This document shows, one piece after another, positions 26,332-35,099 of a DNA stretch of 64,000 bases. The stretch is from Synechococcus sp. MW101C3 (lineage in GTDB: Bacteria; Cyanobacteriota; Cyanobacteriia; PCC-6307; Cyanobiaceae). The position numbers were made by a program, and so were the translations under genes. Position 1 is the first letter of the stretch; the number at the start of each line of letters is the position of its first letter. The notes beneath the pieces were generated by a model. That model ran no database searches, was not told where the DNA came from, and saw only the letters and a list, made by a program, of their open reading frames with translations. The stretch is taken from positions 124,001 through 188,000 of the forward strand of contig NZ_NQKX01000007.1 in NCBI RefSeq assembly GCF_002252635.1. Reading direction: 5' to 3'.

Positions 26332-27060
26332 TCACAGGGGATCACGGCCTTGGCTCGGTCCCTTTTGCCAGCGCACCAGCCCGGTGGTAACGGCGATCAG
26401 GGCAGCATGGTTGCGATTGCGTGCTCCCAGTTTGCTTCGAATCGCCTTCATGTGGGTTCGCACCGTTTCCACGGACACGAGCAGCTGGGCAGCGATCTCT
26501 GCATTTCTGTACCCTTCCACCAGCTTGCAGAGCACATCGCGTTCGCGGGGGGTCAGCCGTGTTCTGACTTCCCCAACGGAGCTGAACGTACCCTTCAGCA
26601 TGATCGTCAACAGAGGGGCATCCATGTAGATGCCGCCATCAAGGATCACCTTGAGCGCCGTGACGATATAACCCCGGCCCGCATAGCGCTCTAGGCAGAT
26701 GCCATCACTGCCCGAGGCGAACGCTTCCTCCAGCACGTCCGATGTTTCGTTCTGCAAGATCAGCAGGCACGGCAGGTGGGGATGGCGATGCTTGATCCTG
26801 CGAATGAAAGCCATTCCCGTGCTTCCTTCAAGGAATTCACCCACCAGCACAAGATCGGGCACGAGCTGCTGAAGATGCTTCAAGCCAGCCTCCTCAGTAG
26901 TGGCGCTATGCAGTGAACAGACCACACTTTCCAGGAGAATTTTCATGTGGCCGATCATCATGCGCCGAGCGCTCACACACAGCAGCGAGCGACCAAAGAG
27001 TAGCTTCCTGGTAGCTTCATCTTGCTCCAGATCAGATTGTAGGAACGGGTTGAAATCCAT
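26332..27060 (-). CDS. LuxR-family DNA-binding regulator with degenerate receiver domain
   Basis: A 242-residue regulator from ATG at 27060. The C-terminal GerE/LuxR helix-turn-helix is clear (about 168-215: LTPRERDVLCKLVEGYRN, then VSVETVRTHMKAIRSKLG). The N-terminal 140 residues have receiver-like spacing (VPDLVLVGEFLEG, then GMAFIRRIK), but the phospho-acceptor Asp is replaced: the usual LLDxxLPG position reads VGEFLEG (74-79), and the early acidic pair is missing. It is therefore probably not controlled by phosphorylation. The upstream extension of the frame (to 27159) is not protein-like. Base composition is visibly less GC-rich than neighbours, consistent with transfer or relaxed selection. 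Confidence 0.82.
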   Translation of the reverse strand: MDFNPFLQSDLEQDEATRKLLFGRSLLCVSARRMMIGHMKILLESVVCSLHSATTEEAGLKHLQQLVPDLVLVGEFLEGSTGMAFIRRIKHRHPHLPCLLILQNETSDVLEEAFASGSDGICLERYAGRGYIVTALKVILDGGIYMDAPLLTIMLKGTFSSVGEVRTRLTPRERDVLCKLVEGYRNAEIAAQLLVSVETVRTHMKAIRSKLGARNRNHAALIAVTTGLVRWQKGPSQGRDPL

Positions 27061-27542
27061 TAATCTTCCGGCGAGTCTGCCGCTGAATGCCGCAGCGGCA
27101 GATGGTCGAGTTGCCTTTGTGCAGACAACTGGGGTATCAGAGGTAACAACGCCAGCCATGGGATGGACAGAACAGGGACATGGTCCATCTGAAGGCGGTT
27201 AGCAGCCTGGAACATCCCCGACACGGGCCAAATCGACCACATTGGGCGGGTGGGTAAATGTGCACGGCCGGGCAAAGTCGTACAGAACGAAGTTGTGTGA
27301 GGGTAGCCGTTTCCATGGCGAATTGCAGAAGAATTGCCGTGCCATCGCTCGGGCACCGTTAGAACAGCACCCTATTCTTCTCATTTTTTGCGCCACACCG
27401 GTCACTCACACCAGCCTGGAGACACGCAATCCTCTGAAAACGCATTGGCGCCCCATTCAGTTTCACTACCGCACGGGCCAGGCAATGCCCTGAAGCCTCA
27501 ATACCGAAGCGCGCGGTCACTGCGCCTGGCGCATCGGCAGGT
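27061..27542. other. 482-bp intergenic region upstream of the LuxR-type gene
   Basis: The longest gene-free stretch in the window and noticeably more AT-rich. No credible gene, tRNA or terminator is visible; open frames inside it have no protein-like composition. Notable sites are a direct repeat GAATTGC (27320-27326 and 27331-27337, 11-bp period) and a 13-nt palindrome TGCGCC-T-GGCGCA at 27521-27533, just behind the DUF2721 stop. It probably carries the promoter and operators of the LuxR-type gene. Confidence 0.5.
27320..27337. promoter_or_regulatory. Candidate operator: GAATTGC direct repeat, 11-bp period
   Basis: Two identical GAATTGC heptamers separated by AGAA, so the copies sit on the same face of the helix one turn apart. 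ATGGC before and GCCAT after add an outer inverted repeat. It lies about 260 bp upstream of the LuxR-type start codon. Regulatory role is a guess from spacing and location. Confidence 0.25.
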
Positions 27543-28019
27543 TCAGTAGTAACGCTTGGGATTCTGGGAAATCGCCAGCTGCACCTCCTGCAGGAAAAGC
27601 ACCAGCCCCACGATCAGCATCAGCATCGCCAGCACGAAGGCTGGCACCAGGATGGCGGCAAGATCCAAAACCGCCACCGCACTCACGAACATCACAGCCA
27701 CCACCGCGGCGATCAGCAGCGCTGTGAAGGTGACGCAGAAGATGGCGCGGTTGATCAAAAACATGCGCTTCTTCTGCACATCCAGCGATTTGCGCAAGCG
27801 GCGCGCCTCCTGGGTGGTGCCCCGAGCGAGCGCCTCCTGCAGCAGGCGGGTGCGGTCGACGATCCGTGCTAACCGCTGGGTGAACATGCTCAGCAGGCCG
27901 GTGATGCCCGTGAGCAGGAACACCGGCGCCACCGACAGCTGAATGGCATAGGAGAGCTTGGCGACCGCTGCGGTGCTTTCCGTGCCGGCCGCGAGCACGA
28001 GGATGTCCGGGGCCGTCAT
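27543..28019 (-). CDS. DUF2721 family membrane protein
   Basis: A 158-residue membrane protein from ATG at 28019 (the longer open frame upstream overlaps the opposite gene and is not convincing). Layout: N-terminal hydrophobic helix (about 20-44, ending in LLSMFTQRLARIVDRTR, a conserved stretch), a charged cytoplasmic helix (about 50-78), then two long hydrophobic segments (about 82-105 and 110-140). This matches DUF2721, widespread in cyanobacteria and proteobacteria, role unknown. It diverges from the OsmC gene with a 61-bp shared promoter region. Confidence 0.8.
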   Translation of the reverse strand: MTAPDILVLAAGTESTAAVAKLSYAIQLSVAPVFLLTGITGLLSMFTQRLARIVDRTRLLQEALARGTTQEARRLRKSLDVQKKRMFLINRAIFCVTFTALLIAAVVAVMFVSAVAVLDLAAILVPAFVLAMLMLIVGLVLFLQEVQLAISQNPKRYY

Positions 28020-28080
28020 CGCATTCCGCCAGAAGACTCCGCTGCCATTCTCAGGGGCAGACACGATCGGCCTCGCCGCG

Positions 28081-28521
28081 ATGACCACCATCCAGTGCCA
28101 GTACGAAGGTTCGCTCCGCTGCCAGGCCCTGCATGAACCCTCCGGTTCCTCCCTGCTCACCGATGCTCCGCTGGACAACGAAGGGAAGGGCGAGCGCTTC
28201 TCCCCCACCGATCTGGTGGCTACGGCCCTGGCCACCTGCATCCTCACGGTGATGGGCATCACGGCCCAGCGGCACGGCTGGGCGCTGGAGGGGAGCCGGG
28301 CCCGGGTTGAGAAAACGATGACCCGCTCCGGTCGACGCCGCATCGAGGCGCTCACGGTGTGGATCACCCTGCCGGAGGGCCTGGCGGCGGATCATCGCCA
28401 GTTGCTGCAGCGCGCGGCGGAAAGCTGCCCGGTGAAGCAGAGCCTGGAAGGCGCCGTGGCCATGGAACTGATCTGGGAGCACGCCGGCACGCCCGCCTCA
28501 GACCAGCCGCCGGCCGCATGA
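28081..28521 (+). CDS. OsmC family protein (peroxide reductase-like)
   Basis: A 146-residue OsmC/Ohr-fold protein. The first conserved Cys sits in ALATCILTVMG (about 60) and the second in ESCPVKQSLEG (about 120), the expected two-Cys pattern for thiol-dependent reduction of organic peroxides. Start ATG at 28081 gives the usual length; the frame upstream runs into the divergent gene. Its stop overlaps the next start as ATGA, indicating coupling to the carboxypeptidase gene. Physiological substrate is inferred from the family. Confidence 0.88.
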   Translation: MTTIQCQYEGSLRCQALHEPSGSSLLTDAPLDNEGKGERFSPTDLVATALATCILTVMGITAQRHGWALEGSRARVEKTMTRSGRRRIEALTVWITLPEGLAADHRQLLQRAAESCPVKQSLEGAVAMELIWEHAGTPASDQPPAA

Positions 28522-30104
28522 GCGAGGACGCCATGCTGGGCCTCGCCACCGCAGCTCTTCCGATGTCCGAGCCGGCCACCGCCCTGCAACGCCTGCAGGA
28601 TCACCTGCACGAAACCAGGGTGCTCGGGTCGATCAGCAGCGCGCTCTACTACGACCAGAACACGGTGATGCCTGCGGCCGGGGCCGAGTGGCGCGGCGAG
28701 CAGCTGGCCTTGCTGGCGAGCCAGATCCATGCCCGTCAGAGCAGCGCCCACTACGCCGAACTGGTGGCGGCCGCCGAGGCGGAACTGGGGGCCTCAGCGC
28801 CAGCCGAGCGGCGCCGCAACCTGCAGCTGGTGCGCCTCGAACTGGAACGGCAGCGCTGCCTCGACCCTGCGCTGGTGGCCAGCCTGGCCAGGGCGCAGTC
28901 GAAGGGCAACGCCCTCTGGCAGAACGCCCGCCGCCACAACGACTTCCCCACCTTCGCCCCCGCCTTGGCGGAGCTGATCGCCCTGCGCCAGGAGCAGGCC
29001 GGGCAACTGGCCAGCGCCGAGCTGGCGCCGCGCAGCCCCTGGGAGGTGCTGGCCCAGCCGTTCGAACCCGACATCAGCACAGCGCGGGTGGAGGAGCTGT
29101 TCGCCCCACTGAAGGCGACCCTGCCGGTGCTGCTGGAGCAGGTGGCCGCCGCCACCGCCCAGCAGAGCGGGGAGAGCACCGCCACCGCCGAGCTGCCCGA
29201 GACGGAGCAGGAACGCCTCTGCAGTGAGCTGCTCGACAGCTGGGGCTACGACCCGACGCGCTGCCAGCGCTCCCGTTCCGCTCACCCCTTCTCCTGCACG
29301 GTCGGACCTCAGGATTTCCGCATCACCACACGCGTGGTGCCCGGGCAGCCGTTCTCCTCCTTCCTGGCCACCGCCCACGAATGGGGGCATTCGCTCTACG
29401 AGCAGGGCCTGCCCCGCAGCACCGACCACTACTTCCCCTGGCCGCTCGGCGAGGCCACCTCGATGGGGGTGCATGAGAGCCAGTCGCTGTTCTGGGAATG
29501 CCGGGTGGCCCGCGGCCGCGCCTTCGCCGCCCGTTGGCAGCCGCACTTCGTGGCCGGCGCCGGCGCAGATCGATGGGGCGGCATCGATGGCTTCTGGCGG
29601 GGGCTGAACCCGATGCGGCCCGGCCCGATTCGTGTGGAAGCCGATGAACTGAGCTACTGCCTGCACATCGTGCTGCGCTTCGAGCTGGAGCTGGCCCTGC
29701 TGGAGGGAGGTCTGCCGGTGGCCGACCTGCCCGGTGAATGGAACCGGCGCATGGTGGAACTGCTGGGCCTGCGGCCGGCCAGCGACAGCGAGGGCTGCCT
29801 GCAGGACATCCACTGGGCTGAAGGCCTGTTCGGCTACTTCCCTTCCTATGCCCTCGGCCATCTGATCAGCGCCCAGCTCGCCGAGGCGATGGAGCAGCAG
29901 ATCGGGTCGATCGAGGCACACGTGGCCGCCGGCCAGGAACAGGCGCTGCAGCAGTGGCTGGCGGCCCACGTCTGGCCGCTGGGGCGGGCGGTGAACGGGG
30001 AGGAGCTGGTGGAGCAGGTCACGGGGGAGCGTCTCAGCGCCACGCCGTTCCTCACCTATCTGGAAGCCAAGGTGCAGCAGTTGCTGAGCAGCGTCCGCCA
30101 CTGA
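28518..30104 (+). CDS. Carboxypeptidase of the M32 (Taq) family
   Basis: A 528-residue zinc metallocarboxypeptidase. The zinc motif is HEWGH at 287-291, with the third ligand Glu in the following GVHESQSLFWE (about 317-326). The DYDQNTxMP-type N-terminal motif is present as YYDQNTVMPAAG. The enzyme is all-helical and cytosolic, trimming C-terminal residues. The start at 28518 overlaps the OsmC stop by ATGA; an upstream extension of the frame lies wholly inside osmC and is rejected. An internal ATG 16 residues in (SEPATAL) is an alternative. Confidence 0.93.
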   Translation: MSEDAMLGLATAALPMSEPATALQRLQDHLHETRVLGSISSALYYDQNTVMPAAGAEWRGEQLALLASQIHARQSSAHYAELVAAAEAELGASAPAERRRNLQLVRLELERQRCLDPALVASLARAQSKGNALWQNARRHNDFPTFAPALAELIALRQEQAGQLASAELAPRSPWEVLAQPFEPDISTARVEELFAPLKATLPVLLEQVAAATAQQSGESTATAELPETEQERLCSELLDSWGYDPTRCQRSRSAHPFSCTVGPQDFRITTRVVPGQPFSSFLATAHEWGHSLYEQGLPRSTDHYFPWPLGEATSMGVHESQSLFWECRVARGRAFAARWQPHFVAGAGADRWGGIDGFWRGLNPMRPGPIRVEADELSYCLHIVLRFELELALLEGGLPVADLPGEWNRRMVELLGLRPASDSEGCLQDIHWAEGLFGYFPSYALGHLISAQLAEAMEQQIGSIEAHVAAGQEQALQQWLAAHVWPLGRAVNGEELVEQVTGERLSATPFLTYLEAKVQQLLSSVRH

Positions 30105-30328
30105 GCCGGTGGGAAAGGCAAGGCGAGCGCCTGCGGGGGGCTGGTGGCGCGGCCGTCAGCGTGCGTGGTTAACAGAGGGTGAGGCCGTCAGGGTGCATGG
30201 TGATTCGAGGCCGAGTCTGAGGGTGACCTGAGAGCAAGGCCGTTCGCATGCGCCTTCGTGCGAGTCCCTGAGTGAGGCCGGTCTGGGGCACTCCGTAGGA
30301 TCGGCCGCGCCGCTCGTTTCCCATCGCC

Positions 30329-30916
30329 ATGGCGAACATCGACCATACGCCCAGCCGCACGATGCTCAACCTGCTGCATGTGCTGCCGGCCTTCGCCGAC
30401 GAAGCGGACCTGCGGTTGAACACGATCGTCGAGCTCAATTCGATGACGATCAACAAATACGAACTGATCACCGAAACCGGCCATCTCAAACTCGACCGGG
30501 TGGGCTACTCCTCCCTGGCCTATCCCTTCGCCTACGGCTGCATCCCCCGCACCTGGGATGAAGACGGGGACCCGCTCGACATCGAGATCGTGGGTGTGAC
30601 CGAGCCGTTGGTGCCCGGCAGCCTGGTGGAGGCCCGCATCATCGGCATCATGACCTTCGACGACGGCGGCGAAGTGGACGACAAGGTGATCGCCGTGATC
30701 GCCGATGACAAGCGCATGGATCACATCACCAGCTACGAGCAGCTGGGCGCCCACTGGCAGAAGGAAACCCACTACTACTGGGAGCACTACAAGGATCTGA
30801 AGAAGCCCGGCACCTGCAAAGTGAATGGATTCTTCGGCGTGGAGGAGGCGGTTCGCATCATCAAGGAATGCGAAAAGCGCTATCTCGACACCATCGATGC
30901 CAAACTTGTGGGCTGA
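30329..30916 (+). CDS. ppa: Inorganic pyrophosphatase (family I)
   Basis: Hydrolyses pyrophosphate and so drives biosynthetic reactions forward. The 195 residues match soluble family I enzymes. The signature DEDGDPLDIE (about 78-87) carries the metal-binding Asp residues, and KYEL, YG and KDLKKPG blocks are in place. The 224-bp gap before it shows no gene, only some GAGGCCG/GAGTC-rich sequence. The L,D-transpeptidase gene follows 21 bp later. Confidence 0.97.
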   Translation: MANIDHTPSRTMLNLLHVLPAFADEADLRLNTIVELNSMTINKYELITETGHLKLDRVGYSSLAYPFAYGCIPRTWDEDGDPLDIEIVGVTEPLVPGSLVEARIIGIMTFDDGGEVDDKVIAVIADDKRMDHITSYEQLGAHWQKETHYYWEHYKDLKKPGTCKVNGFFGVEEAVRIIKECEKRYLDTIDAKLVG

Positions 30917-30937
30917 AGCCCCACGACCGGCACCTGA

Positions 30938-31675
30938 ATGCGCCCGATCCCAATGGTTCTTCCGCACCTTCGCAGTCCTGGCGCCTCCACCGGTGGTCTG
31001 GTGACCTCCATCGGCGCACTGGTGATCAGCCTGTGCAGCGCCACCCTGCTCGCAGGCACCGCTGCACTGGCACTCCCCACCGCCACCCCGGCGGGTCCAG
31101 CCAGCTCGGCGCCGGGCACGGCCACACCGGCACCTGCGGTCGCAGCGCCGGAAGCCACAACACCCACAATCACGGCGCCTGGAACCACCCCGGCAGCCAA
31201 CAGCCCGGCACCTGGAGCCACCACTGCCCCAGCCACCGCGTCACCCACCACCCCAACGGCGCAGCCGGTCGCGGCCTCACGGATCGTGCTGCGGCTGGGC
31301 AAGCGGGACATCCGGCTTGAGCAGGGCGGCAAGGTGTATGGCCCCTGGCCTGTGGCGATCGGTGATGCCCGCACGCCCACGCCCACCGGCACCTTCCAGG
31401 TCACCAACAAGGTGGTCAACCCGATCTACGCCAGCACCAGAACCGGCAAGGTGAAAGGCACCGTCGGGCCGAACGGTCCCCTGGGTGATCGCTGGCTGGG
31501 GTTCAAGACCGTCGGCCCCAACCAGTTCGGCATCCACGGCACGCCCAGCGCCTGGGCATGGACGGTCAGCTCCCGCTCGGCGGTCACCAATGGCTGCGTG
31601 CGCATGTTCCACGAACACGTGCGCAAACTCTTCGACCTGGTGGACGTGGGCACCCCGGTGGTGATCACCCGCTGA
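30938..31675 (+). CDS. Secreted L,D-transpeptidase (YkuD domain)
   Basis: A 245-residue cell-wall enzyme. It has a long n-region and a hydrophobic segment (about 25-47, SIGALVISLCSATLLAGTAALA), then an Ala/Pro/Thr-rich linker of about 60 residues, then a YkuD domain (about 115-245). The catalytic motif is present as GIHGTPSAW followed by TNGCVRM, with the nucleophile Cys at about 222. YkuD enzymes make 3-3 crosslinks in peptidoglycan or attach proteins to it. Its end overlaps the convergent ClC gene by 11 bp. Confidence 0.9.
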   Translation: MRPIPMVLPHLRSPGASTGGLVTSIGALVISLCSATLLAGTAALALPTATPAGPASSAPGTATPAPAVAAPEATTPTITAPGTTPAANSPAPGATTAPATASPTTPTAQPVAASRIVLRLGKRDIRLEQGGKVYGPWPVAIGDARTPTPTGTFQVTNKVVNPIYASTRTGKVKGTVGPNGPLGDRWLGFKTVGPNQFGIHGTPSAWAWTVSSRSAVTNGCVRMFHEHVRKLFDLVDVGTPVVITR

Positions 31676-33677
31676 GCCCACGGGCCAGCGCGAGCGCCAT
31701 GCCATCACGGCTGGCCATGCCTTGAAGCTCATCGGCTCGCAAGCCTGCCCATGGCACACCAGCCGGCAGCTTGGCCTGAGGGCCATCGTCCTGTTCAAAC
31801 ACCGGCAGCTGGCGCAGACCGTTGGGGTTGAGCTGGTCCTCCAGCTGCGCGAGGCTAGCGCTGGCCGGCAGCCAGATCAGCTCGGCGCGGCGGCAGTCGC
31901 TCAGCGGCGCCGCCCCCCCCTGGCTGGTGATCACCCGCTGCAGGTCCATCAGCGTGGCCAGCCCCACCACCCAGCCGTCCTGCTCGATCAGCAGACAATG
32001 GCCATGGGCCCGCACCAGCTGCGCCAGCGCCTCTGCCGCAGCGGTGGTTCCCGGCAGCACCAGCGGTCTCTCCGGTTCCAGCGCTGCCCGCACCGACAGG
32101 CACGCCAGGCGGGCACGACGTTCCTCTTCCACCGGATCGGGCCCCAGCAGGCCTGGATCGGCCAGGCCATGCCATCGCTCCACCAGCACGGCGCTCAGCC
32201 CCGTGGCCGCCATCAGCGGCAGCACGATGCGGATGTCGTGGGTGAGCTCGAACAGCAGCAGCAGGGCCGTGAGCGGCGCCCGGGCACTGCCGGCCAGCAC
32301 GGCGGCCATGCCCACCATGGCGTAGGCCGGCGGTTCGGCCACCGGCAGGCCGAAGCCGCTTTCGCCCAGCAGCTGGCCGTAGCAGTTGCCCAGCACTGCC
32401 CCCAGAAAGAGCGCAGGGGCAAAGCCCCCCCCCACAAAGCCGCTGGCATTGCTGAGCCCCGTGGCCAGCAGCTTCACGGCCAGCAGCGCCAGCAGGCTGG
32501 TGAAGGCCACACCACCTTCCCTGCCCAGCAGCGCTTCGATCGTGTCGTAACCCACGCCCAGCACCTGCGGGAAACCGAGCGCCATCACTCCCACCCCAAG
32601 GCCGCCGAGGGCGTTGACGAGCACGGCAGGCAGGCGCTCCACCCGCCGCTGCACAGCGGCGCTGCGGCCTGCGGCCAGGATGCTCACCAGCGCCCACGAC
32701 ATCAGGCTCGCCACCACCCCAAGGCCCAGGTAGAGGGGCAGCTCCAGGGGGGAGCGCACCTCGTAGGCAGGCAGGCGGAAGATCGGCTGGTCCCCCAGCG
32801 ACAGTTGCGTGACCAGGGAAGAGGCCACCGCCGCCACCAGCACAGCCCTGAGGCTGGGCCGGCCGGGGATGGTGCTGTAGGCCCCCTCGAAGGCGAAGAA
32901 CACGCCGGCGATCGGCGCCTGGAAACCCGCCGCCAGCCCTGCCGCCACGCCGGCGGCCACCAGTGCCTTCTGGGAATCGGGTGTGAGCCCCCCGCGCAAG
33001 CCGAGCCAGAGGCCGATGTTGCCGCCGCTCTCCACACTCGGCCCCTCCGGCCCGAGCGAGGCGCCACTGCCAAGGCTGAGTGAGGCGGCAATCAGGCGCA
33101 GCAGCGGCAGGCGCGGCGTCGCCGGCAGGGCGCCATCAGCCATGGCCATCAGGCTCGGCAGGCTGGGGCCCAGATCACGCGCGAGCTGGCGCAGCAGCCC
33201 TACACACAGTCCACCCAGCACCGGCGCCAGCAGCACCGGCCAGGAGGTCAACCAACCGGCCAGGCCGCTGGCGGGCACGGGGAGCGGCACCGGCACTGGC
33301 GGCAGTGGAGGCGGTGGCAGGAAGCCGATGCCACCGAGACCGATCAGCACCAGCGCCTTCAGCGGGGTGCCGGAGGGGGCGGAGGTGGTGAAGATCTCCG
33401 GTGGTGGGGTGGGATCGGGCTGAGCGCTGCCCAGCAGCCCCGTGCCCCACTCCACAAGCGTGCCGAACAGGAAATTGTTGATGAAGCCCAGCAGATAGTG
33501 GAAGCCCACCACGGCCGCGCCGGTGAGCACCCCCACCAGCGCAGCCCAGGCCAGCAGGCTCCACTGGAAGGGCAGTCCACGGCTGTCACCCTCCCGTGGC
33601 TGGGGAGGGCCGGCCGGTTCAAGCCTCGGGCCTGACAGCTGCAAAAATCTCCTCCAGGATTTCGCCCGCCCCTTCAC
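31665..33677 (-). CDS. ClC-type chloride channel/antiporter with C-terminal CBS pair
   Basis: A 670-residue membrane protein with about ten hydrophobic segments between 40 and 520 and a cytoplasmic tail carrying two CBS-like modules (about 535-665). The ClC selectivity motif GPEGP is at 209-213; its Glu (211) is the gating/proton Glu, so coupled H+/Cl- exchange is more likely than a passive channel. An unusual Pro-rich insert (about 85-140, [15 protein letters not shown]) sits between early helices. The ATG at 33677 overlaps hemC by 59 bp; a shorter start is possible. Likely roles are pH or ion homeostasis. Confidence 0.9.
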   Translation of the reverse strand: MKGRAKSWRRFLQLSGPRLEPAGPPQPREGDSRGLPFQWSLLAWAALVGVLTGAAVVGFHYLLGFINNFLFGTLVEWGTGLLGSAQPDPTPPPEIFTTSAPSGTPLKALVLIGLGGIGFLPPPPLPPVPVPLPVPASGLAGWLTSWPVLLAPVLGGLCVGLLRQLARDLGPSLPSLMAMADGALPATPRLPLLRLIAASLSLGSGASLGPEGPSVESGGNIGLWLGLRGGLTPDSQKALVAAGVAAGLAAGFQAPIAGVFFAFEGAYSTIPGRPSLRAVLVAAVASSLVTQLSLGDQPIFRLPAYEVRSPLELPLYLGLGVVASLMSWALVSILAAGRSAAVQRRVERLPAVLVNALGGLGVGVMALGFPQVLGVGYDTIEALLGREGGVAFTSLLALLAVKLLATGLSNASGFVGGGFAPALFLGAVLGNCYGQLLGESGFGLPVAEPPAYAMVGMAAVLAGSARAPLTALLLLFELTHDIRIVLPLMAATGLSAVLVERWHGLADPGLLGPDPVEEERRARLACLSVRAALEPERPLVLPGTTAAAEALAQLVRAHGHCLLIEQDGWVVGLATLMDLQRVITSQGGAAPLSDCRRAELIWLPASASLAQLEDQLNPNGLRQLPVFEQDDGPQAKLPAGVPWAGLRADELQGMASRDGMALALARGLSG

Positions 33678-34572
33678 TGCGCAGGGTGTGGGCGAGGGCG
33701 ATGCCGATGGCCTCCGGCTCGGTTTGATCGCCGCGGGCCTCGTTGCGAAGCAGACGCTGACCGTCGAGGCTGGCCACCATGCCCGTCAGCACCAGCTCGT
33801 CACCGTCGAAGCGGCTGTTGACCCCGATCGGCACCTGACAGCCACCTTCGAGCTGGCGCAGGAAGGCCCGCTCCGCCAGGCAGCGGCGGGCCGTGGGGAG
33901 GTGCTCCAGCACCTTGATCGTTTCGAGCACGGCGGTATCGCCCTCGCGGCATTCGATGCCGAGCGCGCCCTGACCCACGGCGTGCAGGGAGATCGAGGGG
34001 TCGATCAGTTCATGGATGCGGTCAGCCAGCCCCAGCCGGCCCAGGCCGGCGGCAGCCAGAATCAGGCAGTCGTACTGGCCGGCATCCAGCTTTTCCAGCC
34101 GGGTGATCACATTGCCGCGCACATCCTTGAAGGTGAGCTGGGGGTAGTGGTGGCGCAGCTGGGCGAGCCGGCGCAGCGAGCTGGTGCCCACCACGCTGCC
34201 TTCCGGCAGGGTGGCCAGGCTCTTGTCGGCATGGCGGGCGTGCACCACCAGGGCATCGGCGGGATCCTCCCGCTCGGTGACGCAGCCGAGCATCAGCCCC
34301 TCAGGCAGGTTGGTGGGCAGATCCTTGAGGCTGTGGACGGCGATGTCGGCTTGGTCGACCAGCATCTGGGCTTCCAGTTCCTTGGTGAACAAGCCCTTGT
34401 CACCGATCTTGGCCAGCGCCACATCAAGGATCTTGTCGCCCTGGGTGGCCATCGCCTCGATGCTGATCTCCAGCGAGGGATGGGCAGCGGAGAGGGCATC
34501 CCGCACCCAGTGGGTCTGCACCATCGCCAGTTGACTGCGGCGGGAGGCAATGCGCAGGGTGGAGCCGGCCAT
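33619..34572 (-). CDS. hemC: Porphobilinogen deaminase (hydroxymethylbilane synthase)
   Basis: Joins four porphobilinogens to hydroxymethylbilane in tetrapyrrole synthesis. About 317 residues from ATG at 34572, chosen because a GAGG lies 9 nt upstream; GTG at 34587 is an alternative. The N-terminus [14 protein letters not shown] and the Asp in LKDLPT are diagnostic, and the dipyrromethane-cofactor Cys is in [10 protein letters not shown] near residue 243. Its 3' end overlaps the ClC start, so the two are probably cotranscribed. With hemE and cobK, three tetrapyrrole genes are present in the window. Confidence 0.97.
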   Translation of the reverse strand: MAGSTLRIASRRSQLAMVQTHWVRDALSAAHPSLEISIEAMATQGDKILDVALAKIGDKGLFTKELEAQMLVDQADIAVHSLKDLPTNLPEGLMLGCVTEREDPADALVVHARHADKSLATLPEGSVVGTSSLRRLAQLRHHYPQLTFKDVRGNVITRLEKLDAGQYDCLILAAAGLGRLGLADRIHELIDPSISLHAVGQGALGIECREGDTAVLETIKVLEHLPTARRCLAERAFLRQLEGGCQVPIGVNSRFDGDELVLTGMVASLDGQRLLRNEARGDQTEPEAIGIALAHTLRSEGAGEILEEIFAAVRPEA

Positions 34573-34691
34573 CACGTCAGTCCTCACTTCGGCGTCACGG
34601 CCGTTTCACAGCCGCCCAGCCTAAGGACAGGCCGGCCGCGTGCCCGGCGACGTAACAGAGAACCTGGTCCATCAGCGGCACCAGGCCCGGA

Positions 34692-35099
34692 TCAGGCGAA
34701 GAAATCGAGCGGGAACGGTCCCCAGGTGTCTTCCGCTTCGGGCGCCACGCTGCTGTGGCCGGTGATCAGCAGGCCGCAGCCGAGGCCGGATTCCGGACGC
34801 AGCAGGAAGTGACCAGTGCGCTGGTTGCCCTTGAGGAACACCGGGCCCTCCTCACTGTCAGAGGTCTCGCGGCCAGGAGCCTGCAGGGGCTCCCAGCCGA
34901 GGGCCTTCTCACAGGCGCGCAGCGCCGCCACCGCCTGGGAGGCGGAGGGTGCCATCACCCCGACGGTGAACCATTCACAGGCCGCCAGCCGCTGGTCGAG
35001 TTCACTGCGCAGCGCCTGACGGGCCGCGGCAGTGAGCTCCGGCGCCGTACGCAGGCCGCAGAGAGCCGCGAGCGTGCTGAGCGAAGCGGGTGTGGTCAA
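34692..35099 (-). CDS. DUF1824 family protein
   Basis: A cyanobacterial protein of 135 residues. Start choice: TTG at 35099 overlaps the PAP2 stop as TTGA; the longer frame upstream lies inside the PAP2 gene. It is soluble, with an N-terminal Leu/Ala helical half and a C-terminal half with FLKGNQRTG and GLLITGH stretches, matching DUF1824. Function is unknown. It is the last gene of the GT39-PAP2-DUF1824 run and is separated from hemC by about 120 bp. Confidence 0.72.
   Translation of the reverse strand: MTTPASLSTLAALCGLRTAPELTAAARQALRSELDQRLAACEWFTVGVMAPSASQAVAALRACEKALGWEPLQAPGRETSDSEEGPVFLKGNQRTGHFLLRPESGLGCGLLITGHSSVAPEAEDTWGPFPLDFFA

Noticed and set aside
27061-27159. Upstream extension of the LuxR-type regulator
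   Set aside because: The extra residues are Ala/Arg-rich noise; ATG at 27060 starts the conserved part.
27199-27405. Open frames within the 27.06-27.54 kb gap
   Set aside because: Composition is not protein-like and they lack ribosome sites or recognisable motifs.
30105-30328. Possible repeat or small RNA before ppa (GAGGCCG-rich gap)
   Set aside because: Repeated words are short and irregular and no hairpin with T run was found.
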